7,897 nucleotides of DNA from Bacilli bacterium (lineage in GTDB: Bacteria; Bacillota; Bacilli; RF39; UBA660), in assembly GCA_017525855.1 (NCBI GenBank), contig JAFXSE010000068.1, forward strand, positions 1-7,897, read 5' to 3'. The translations under genes were made by a program, and so were the position numbers. Below, piece by piece: positions 6,101 to 7,897 of the stretch; within the stretch, counting starts at the first letter, position 1; the number at the start of each line of letters is the position of its first letter. Below the pieces are notes generated by a model. The model saw nothing but the letters and a program-made list of their open reading frames with translations. It was not told the origin of the DNA and ran no database searches.

Positions 6101-7897
6101 TGGAGCTTGACTTGGTTTAATACAATTACCTTGTTCTACTTGATTATAAATGAAGTGTCTAGTTGGAATACATTTAGTACAACGATTAGCGGCATCTGTT
6201 CCAGCTTGATTACATTCTAAACAATAGTTATGACATTTTTTATAAGTATTATCAGTTTCATCTAAATATGATCTTTCTGGTCTTTCAGATTCAGGAATAC
6301 ATTGATAATCTTTTCTCCATGTGAAGTGATATTTGTAAACTCCATTTGAATCTTTGGCACAATCTAAACAGTAATTCCAATCAGATGATCCTTTATGGAA
6401 ACAAGTTCTACAAGTATCATAACATTTTCTATAAGTATCAGTATATCCATCTAAATAAGTATCTTCTGGTTGTGTTCCTTCTCTAATACAATGACCTGGT
6501 TTATTATAAATGAAATGATAAAAGTCTTTACATAAATCACAATTATTATTATTATCATCTCCTGGTCTGCTGCAATAGAAGCAATTACTATGACATCTAA
6601 CATATGTATCGTTTTCAGTATTTAAGAAAGTATCATTTGGTGCTTGACTTGGTCTAATACAATTTCCTCTATCTACTTGATTATAAATAAAGTGTCTTGT
6701 TTCAATACATTTAGTACAATGATTAGCAGAGTCTGTTCCAGCTTGATTACATTCTAAACAATAGTTATGACATTTTTTATAAGTATTATCAGTTTCATCT
6801 AAATATGATCTTTCTGGTTTTTCAGATTCAGGAATACATTGATAATCTTTTCTCCATGTGAAGTGATATTTGTAATTTCCTAATGAATCTTTGGCACAGT
6901 CTGAACATAAATTCCAAGTTGAATTTCCTTCATATAAGCAAGTTCTACAAGTATCATAACATTTTCTATAAGTATCAGTATAAACATCTAAATAAGTATT
7001 TTCTGGTTGTGTTCCTTCTCTAATACATTGTCCAACATGATTGTAAATGAAGTGATAACCATTTTTACATAAGTCACAATTATTATTATTATCATCTCCT
7101 GGTTTACTACAATAGAAGCAACTGCTATGACAAGGAAGATAAGTATCATTATCAGTATTTAAGTATGTATCATTTGGAGCTTGACTTGGTCTAATACAAT
7201 TTCCTTTATCTACTTGATTATAGACGAAATGTCTTGTGTTAATACATTTAGTACAACGATTAGCGGCATCTGTTCCAGCTTGATTACATTCTAAACAATA
7301 GTTATGACATTTTTTATAAGTATTATCAGTTTCATCTAAGTAACTTCTTTCTGGTTGTTCTTCTGGAAGAATACATTGATAATCTTGTTTAAATGTGAAA
7401 TGATGAGTATATTTACCATTAGAATCTTTAGCACAATCTAAACAATAATTCCATTTAGCATCTCCACTGTGGAAACATGAAGAGCAAGTTTCATAACATT
7501 TTCTATAAGTATCGGTATAATTATCTAAATATGTGTTATTTGGTTGTGTTCCTTCTCTAATACATTGTCCTTCTTGAGTATATATGAAATGATAACCATT
7601 TTTACATAAATCACAATTATTATTTTCATCAGTTCCAGCTTTACTACAATAATAACAATTGCTATGACAAAGAACGAATGTATCATTTTCAGTATTCAAA
7701 TATGTATTATTTGGAGATTCACTAGTTTTAATACAATTACCTTGTTCTACTTGATTATAAATGAAGTGTCTAGTTGGAATACATTTAGTACAATGATTAG
7801 CAGAATCTGTTCCAGCTTGATTACATTCTAAACAATAGTTATGACATTTTTTATAAGTATTATCAGTTTCATCTAAATATGATCTTTCTGGTCTTTC
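185..7897 (-). CDS. Giant cysteine-rich repeat surface protein with five-helix membrane anchor (5' partial)
   Basis: Open frame of 2570 codons ending in TAA at 185..187, with another in-frame TAA at 164..166. It enters from the right edge, so signal peptide and start are not visible; residues below count from the edge. Order: 33 six-cysteine modules (residues 15-1980, typical pattern C-x3-C-x2-C-x7-10-C-x2-C-loop-C), a non-repeat extracellular segment (1981-2142), a membrane-proximal Cys module (2143-2204), TM1 (2243-2264), a polar linker (2265-2393) and four more hydrophobic helices (2394-2544). Linkers between modules carry many N-x-S/T sequons. Inference: a secretory-pathway, glycosylated, disulfide-rich surface protein, perhaps an adhesin or receptor. 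The modules resemble furin-like/growth-factor-receptor Cys-rich repeats in style, but I do not recognise a named family. No intron or frameshift is seen. Certain as a gene; function unknown. Confidence 0.95.
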   Translation of the reverse strand, partial: ERPERSYLDETDNTYKKCHNYCLECNQAGTDSANHCTKCIPTRHFIYNQVEQGNCIKTSESPNNTYLNTENDTFVLCHSNCYYCSKAGTDENNNCDLCKNGYHFIYTQEGQCIREGTQPNNTYLDNYTDTYRKCYETCSSCFHSGDAKWNYCLDCAKDSNGKYTHHFTFKQDYQCILPEEQPERSYLDETDNTYKKCHNYCLECNQAGTDAANRCTKCINTRHFVYNQVDKGNCIRPSQAPNDTYLNTDNDTYLPCHSSCFYCSKPGDDNNNNCDLCKNGYHFIYNHVGQCIREGTQPENTYLDVYTDTYRKCYDTCRTCLYEGNSTWNLCSDCAKDSLGNYKYHFTWRKDYQCIPESEKPERSYLDETDNTYKKCHNYCLECNQAGTDSANHCTKCIETRHFIYNQVDRGNCIRPSQAPNDTFLNTENDTYVRCHSNCFYCSRPGDDNNNNCDLCKDFYHFIYNKPGHCIREGTQPEDTYLDGYTDTYRKCYDTCRTCFHKGSSDWNYCLDCAKDSNGVYKYHFTWRKDYQCIPESERPERSYLDETDNTYKKCHNYCLECNQAGTDAANRCTKCIPTRHFIYNQVEQGNCIKPSQAPNDTFLNTENDTFVPCHKNCYYCSKAGTDENNNCDLCKDGYHFIYTQLGQCIREGTQPNNTYLDRCNDMYKKCYDTCATCVTMGTSEYNNCKKCAVDSNGNYLYHFIYNRPEQCIPESERPPNTYYERETNTYKKCYSYCATCSKGPNETTPNCDTCINGYHLIEGWDGMCIRESEKPDNYYYDEEENKYKKCYDTCYKCTKGGDSNNHNCARCASGYYFIYDQPGICIRAGSQPNNTYLDYDTYKPCYETCGTCSVGGSPSSHNYNTCLKNSDGTFRYHFIYNRPGQCVGEEEKCTNCYLDNTTNKYKPCHSLCATCNQPPDEETPHCTSCPPGYSFIWNYPGLCVRRSEKCYNCYIDEEDNTIKKCHDTCATCSQGGDNTSPHCTRCPNGYHFIYNVPGLCVLEKDKCANCYLDCNDDTYKKCYDTCSRCSIGGNENNHNCLECAKDSNGVYTHHFIYNKPGQCISESEKPNNTHLEEANNTYVRCYDTCSKCSLLGNSNNHKCTKCAPGYHFTWEREGNCVNVRPNNSYYNEEEDKYEKCYDKCSACSGKGNDTNHNCAKCAPGYHFIYNQTGMCVKDKPSDCYYDEEEDMYKKCYNSCGTCDKAGSESNHNCKTCLVFINGTFAYHFIYTHEGQCVTENDKCTNCYLDDDDNTYKPCYDSCGSCRGRGSSENHNCYKCAEGYHFVFGFPGLCIKEEECPKKCPKCYLDDKEDTYKQCYERCESCTKEGNSTNHNCKMCKQNSDGSFAYYFILGQEGQCISESEKPENYYLDDDNTFKPCYSRCASCSRGGDAYSNNCNECAKGPSGYLYHFIYNQFGQCVSDQERPEDTYLDTSDNTYKKCYDTCGTCSELGDRNDHKCITCARGYHFIHDQPGKCVPEEKKCDRCYLDEEDNTYKKCYEACSSCSKGGSFENHNCDACAKAQNGSFILHFIYNETGNCYDECDMPDGLYLDKNDNTFKKCYWKCQNCKELGDDTSNKCTECVKNDAGEYLYALVFNQAGQCVDFGTAPAGITYNNRTNTYEKCHKRCGSCYGEGTDEENMCTLCAYTTDSTTGEYTYTAHFSYQDREKGNCYYENEKPPQTYLNNETNTYEECYPRCLTCERGGDDLHNNCSSCILDDENNTYLWWIVDNPGQCITSGEAPNNTYLNTENNTYLYCYERCGSCTELGNETDHKCTSCARDIVNGEFLYHFTEANPTNCITADLQPANTFLDKEDNTYKACHERCLSCSAGPDAEHMNCDECKSNYYTVTDKPGQCVTKQDAPKNSFFDDKNNVFVSCYETCGTCTSTGNSAQNNCTSCLKDDKFEYYPLEGKSGQCVNLTIVGDNYYLKDGVYHKCFETCGSCSKAGNANENNCDDCKKDENGKYLYHFISTKPGQCISESDKPDNLFLNESDNTYTSCPEGWTYQDGACYQLLPLKDLVNKLGNSDFVLNLVNQTYENPNENYTFLVTTNTSDIDNYVKKIKELYHISENSNLLVGVVNTLNEDGTANRIVSRVFTEDGSELDIVEFNDDTITVNLPFNGTQTLTPELAKYIHNYDNEYDVFDFKNKFYNDYCASFQDQKGHDVTLEDRQKYYYNNYCGNCKYISMNYDTNKIACKCSISGKNLNEEPIFKSSSSNNLAVLKCTNESFKGKHLKNNASFFLITGCILGQIGLIISFFMFGYPQLLNRVKNVANPVKNATENKDKNKITFKVDDLKNPGYEQDQSDKHSQKTSDSNILANSQSNFANSISNIQKINEKPENDSPISTYKFAYMVQNTEKTYFAMYWEIFKEEYTLLRCIFRKSIFETYAFNFTFYIMYLTFVLGFNALFLYNKVMHLMFLEKLSTFQYILSPILACILTQIVLYFPKLWLFDYPMFYSVYKNQKKAGEIHDTIKALVEKVKSKTIIYFVVIVGFTLFNLIYLTCFCSIFNGSQGKLYVDFILSLFIFFLVNCVISAIIAGLRYYGFHNNNERILKIQKTLKDFFISF
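188..718 (-). other. C-terminal four-helix membrane domain
   Basis: Residues 2394-2570 contain four hydrophobic helices: TM2 656..718 (NFTFYIMYLTFVLGFNALFLY), TM3 545..613 (starts FQYILSPILACILTQIV), TM4 374..439 (TIIYFVVIVGFTLFNLIYLT and on) and TM5 266..340 (includes FILSLFIFFLVNCVISAII). The TM3-TM4 loop is Lys-rich (KNQKKAGEIHDTIKALVEKVK) and the C-terminal tail is basic, so both should be cytosolic, giving N-out/C-in with five helices in all. From memory, similar tails (FNALFF after the first helix; YLxCFC followed by a short polar loop) occur on several protist surface proteins. This is not a recognised channel or transporter. Confidence 0.8.
719..1105 (-). other. Predicted cytosolic linker between TM1 and TM2
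   Basis: Residues 2265-2393. The first part is basic (NRVKNVANPVKNATENKDKNK), the middle is Ser/Asn/Gln-rich and low-complexity (SDSNILANSQSNFANSISN), and the end is more ordered and aromatic (YKFAYMVQNTEKTYFAMYW, then a Lys/Arg-containing helix). An NPGY motif lies at 989..1000. No cysteine is present in the low-complexity part, in contrast to the ectodomain, which fits a cytosolic location. Confidence 0.75.
989..1000 (-). other. NPGY motif in cytosolic linker
   Basis: Residues 2300-2303 read Asn-Pro-Gly-Tyr in the predicted cytosolic linker, 36 residues after TM1. NPxY is an established endocytic and PTB-domain-binding signal in animal receptors. Whether it works here is unknown, since a four-residue motif in an Asn-rich segment can arise by chance. 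Confidence 0.35.
1106..1171 (-). other. Transmembrane helix 1
   Basis: Residues 2243-2264 (FFLITGCILGQIGLIISFFM and two more), uncharged and 22 long. It follows an extracellular Asn/Lys-rich stretch (KNNAS sequon) and precedes a basic segment (NRVKNVANPVKNA), fitting an outside-to-inside orientation by the positive-inside rule. Confidence 0.9.
1286..1471 (-). other. Membrane-proximal Cys module of the CDS
   Basis: Residues 2143-2204, from YDVFDF to CKCSIS. Visible pattern: YDxFDxxxxFYNDxC, a short stretch, GHDVTLEDRQKYYYNN, YCGNC, then NYDTNKIACKC. From memory, unicellular-eukaryote surface proteins with different ectodomains carry a similar block (FFND-C, G-D-V-LEDR, paired Cys) just before a transmembrane helix. 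That recognition is unverified. The module has six Cys and probably folds independently. It lies about 38 residues before TM1. Confidence 0.6.
1472..1957 (-). other. Non-repeat extracellular segment of the CDS
   Basis: Residues 1981-2142. A last linker of repeat style (SDKPDNLFLNESDNTY) leads into SCPEGWTYQDGACYQLL, a short Cys pair, and then about 110 residues without cysteine or repeats, of mixed alpha/beta character, with sequons at NES, NQT, NYT, NTS and NGT. It includes ELYHISENSNLLVGVVN and a run of acidic beta-like segments (VFTEDGSELDIVEF). Inference: a small globular domain between the stalk and the membrane-proximal module. I do not recognise its family. Confidence 0.7.
1958..5698 (-). 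repeat. Diverged six-cysteine module array (21 modules)
   Basis: Residues 734-1980 hold 21 further copies of the module, of variable length and well below the identity of the right-hand array. Typical features are KCY-x2-C-x2-C, a Gly-rich turn (GG or GN), NHNC-x2-C, then either a short loop (GYHFIYNxPGxC) or a longer one with an inserted xDSNGxY segment before YHFIY. Linkers look like SEKPNNTYLDEEDNTYKKC and are acidic with N-x-T sequons. Some modules gain an extra CxxC in the linker (for example KCTNCYLD), and one lacks its fourth Cys (residue 864). The last module ends at 1958..1960. Inference: an older, independently diverging part of the stalk, each module a small disulfide-bonded domain. 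Confidence 0.92.
6116..6182 (-). repeat. 67-bp perfect repeat shared only by outer units (left copy)
   Basis: Identical to 7727..7793, exactly three units (1611 bp) away. It encodes part of module A from the Cys-Ile-Lys after the linker back through the TRHFIYNQVEQGNC segment. The equivalent positions in the two inner units differ at several bases (for example 'tttcctctatc' and 'tttcctttatc'). Confidence 0.9.
6195..6265 (-). repeat. 71-bp perfect repeat, copy 1 of 4
   Basis: A 71-bp block with the same sequence at 6195..6265, 6732..6802, 7269..7339 and 7806..7876. It spans the junction from the end of module C (LDETDNTYKKC) into the start of module A (HNYCLECNQAGTD). Every third codon position is also identical in all four copies, whereas bases on either side differ. 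Confidence 0.93.
6732..6802 (-). repeat. 71-bp perfect repeat, copy 2 of 4
   Basis: Second copy, 537 bp from the first. The codons just left of it encode SANH, where copies 1 and 3 have AANR, so divergence begins immediately outside the block. Confidence 0.93.
7269..7339 (-). repeat. 71-bp perfect repeat, copy 3 of 4
   Basis: Third copy. Its right flank (reading 'gtaacttc' instead of 'atatgatc') differs from the other three, while the block itself is unchanged. Confidence 0.93.
7727..7793 (-). repeat. 67-bp perfect repeat shared only by outer units (right copy)
   Basis: Partner of 6116..6182. The two inner units between the copies do not share it, so a simple ladder of unit duplications does not explain the pattern. 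Confidence 0.9.
7806..7876 (-). repeat. 71-bp perfect repeat, copy 4 of 4
   Basis: Fourth copy, 21 bases from the right edge of the window. The left flank encodes SANH, as in copy 2. Confidence 0.93.

Larger units (their letters stand above)
5699..7846 (-). repeat. Higher-order tandem array, four 537-bp units (modules A-B-C)
   Basis: Four units of exactly 537 bp (179 codons), counted from the first Cys codon of module A: 7310..7846, 6773..7309, 6236..6772 and 5699..6235 (residues 18-196, 197-375, 376-554, 555-733). Each unit has three distinct modules: A (CHNYCLECNQAG start, TRHF[IV]YNQV, GNC end), B (CH-x2-C-[YF]-YC, NNNCDLCK, YHFIY) and C (CY[ED]TC, CAxDS, long loop, then QCI). Landmarks such as the 'aca' of the GQC/GHC codon in module B recur at 5951, 6488, 7025 and 7562, always 537 apart. 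Module C of the last unit has diverged but kept its length. The phase ends at the next module's first Cys (5696..5698). The right edge cuts the array, so more units may lie beyond. Confidence 0.95.

Noticed and set aside
6542..6553. ATT microsatellite inside the coding region (also near 7079..7090)
   Set aside because: It encodes the Asn run of module B (NNNN) in frame and is only four units long; it is ordinary for an Asn-rich protein in A/T-rich DNA.
5699..7846. CRISPR-like array, because perfect repeats recur at a fixed distance
   Set aside because: The spacing is 537 bp, the 'spacers' are themselves homologous coding sequence in one frame, and the host looks eukaryotic.
185..7897. Scaffoldin of an anaerobic-fungal cellulosome
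   Set aside because: The size and A/T-rich context would fit, but the modules here have a furin-like C-x3-C-x2-C layout and a five-helix tail. I see no cohesin- or dockerin-like features and cannot match the repeat to scaffoldins.
185..7897. Giardia-type variant surface protein
   Set aside because: CxxC pairs are shared, but the composition is far too A/T-rich, the repeats are long and regular, and the anchor is multi-pass rather than one helix with a short conserved tail.

Overview
The window holds one thing: the 3' end of a single giant, intron-free gene on the minus strand (185..7897, 2570 codons visible, 5' end beyond the window edge), followed by 184 bases of almost pure A/T flank. The flank composition, the Asn/Lys/Tyr-rich protein, the large secretory-type ectodomain with dense N-glycosylation sequons and the multi-pass membrane tail point to an AT-rich, intron-poor unicellular eukaryote. 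Candidates are an anaerobic gut fungus (Neocallimastigomycota), a rumen ciliate with a near-standard code, or a parabasalid/entamoebid-like protist. The sequence alone does not decide between them. The Gln codons I read are CAA, and no TAA, TAG or TGA interrupts 2570 codons, so the Tetrahymena-type code (TAA/TAG = Gln) is unlikely.

Layout, from protein N to C terminus (right to left in the window): (1) 5698..7897, an exactly phased higher-order tandem array, four units of 537 bp (179 aa), each made of three different six-cysteine modules A-B-C. (2) 1958..5698, 21 more copies of the same kind of cysteine module, strongly diverged and of variable length, some with an extra CxxC pair. (3) 1472..1957, a non-repeat extracellular segment. 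(4) 1286..1471, a compact membrane-proximal Cys-containing module. (5) 1106..1171, a first transmembrane helix. (6) 719..1105, a polar, probably cytosolic linker with an NPGY motif. (7) 188..718, a C-terminal membrane domain with four more predicted helices. (8) 1..184, the 3' flank.

The picture is of a very large cell-surface protein: a long disulfide-rich, probably glycosylated stalk of at least 33 modules, anchored by a five-helix membrane domain. The function is unknown; adhesin, receptor, surface coat or mechanosensor are all possible. There is no multi-gene system in this window. The points most worth following are the exact 537-bp array with its mosaic of perfect identities (evidence of recent duplication or gene conversion) and the unusual polytopic, rather than single-pass, anchor.
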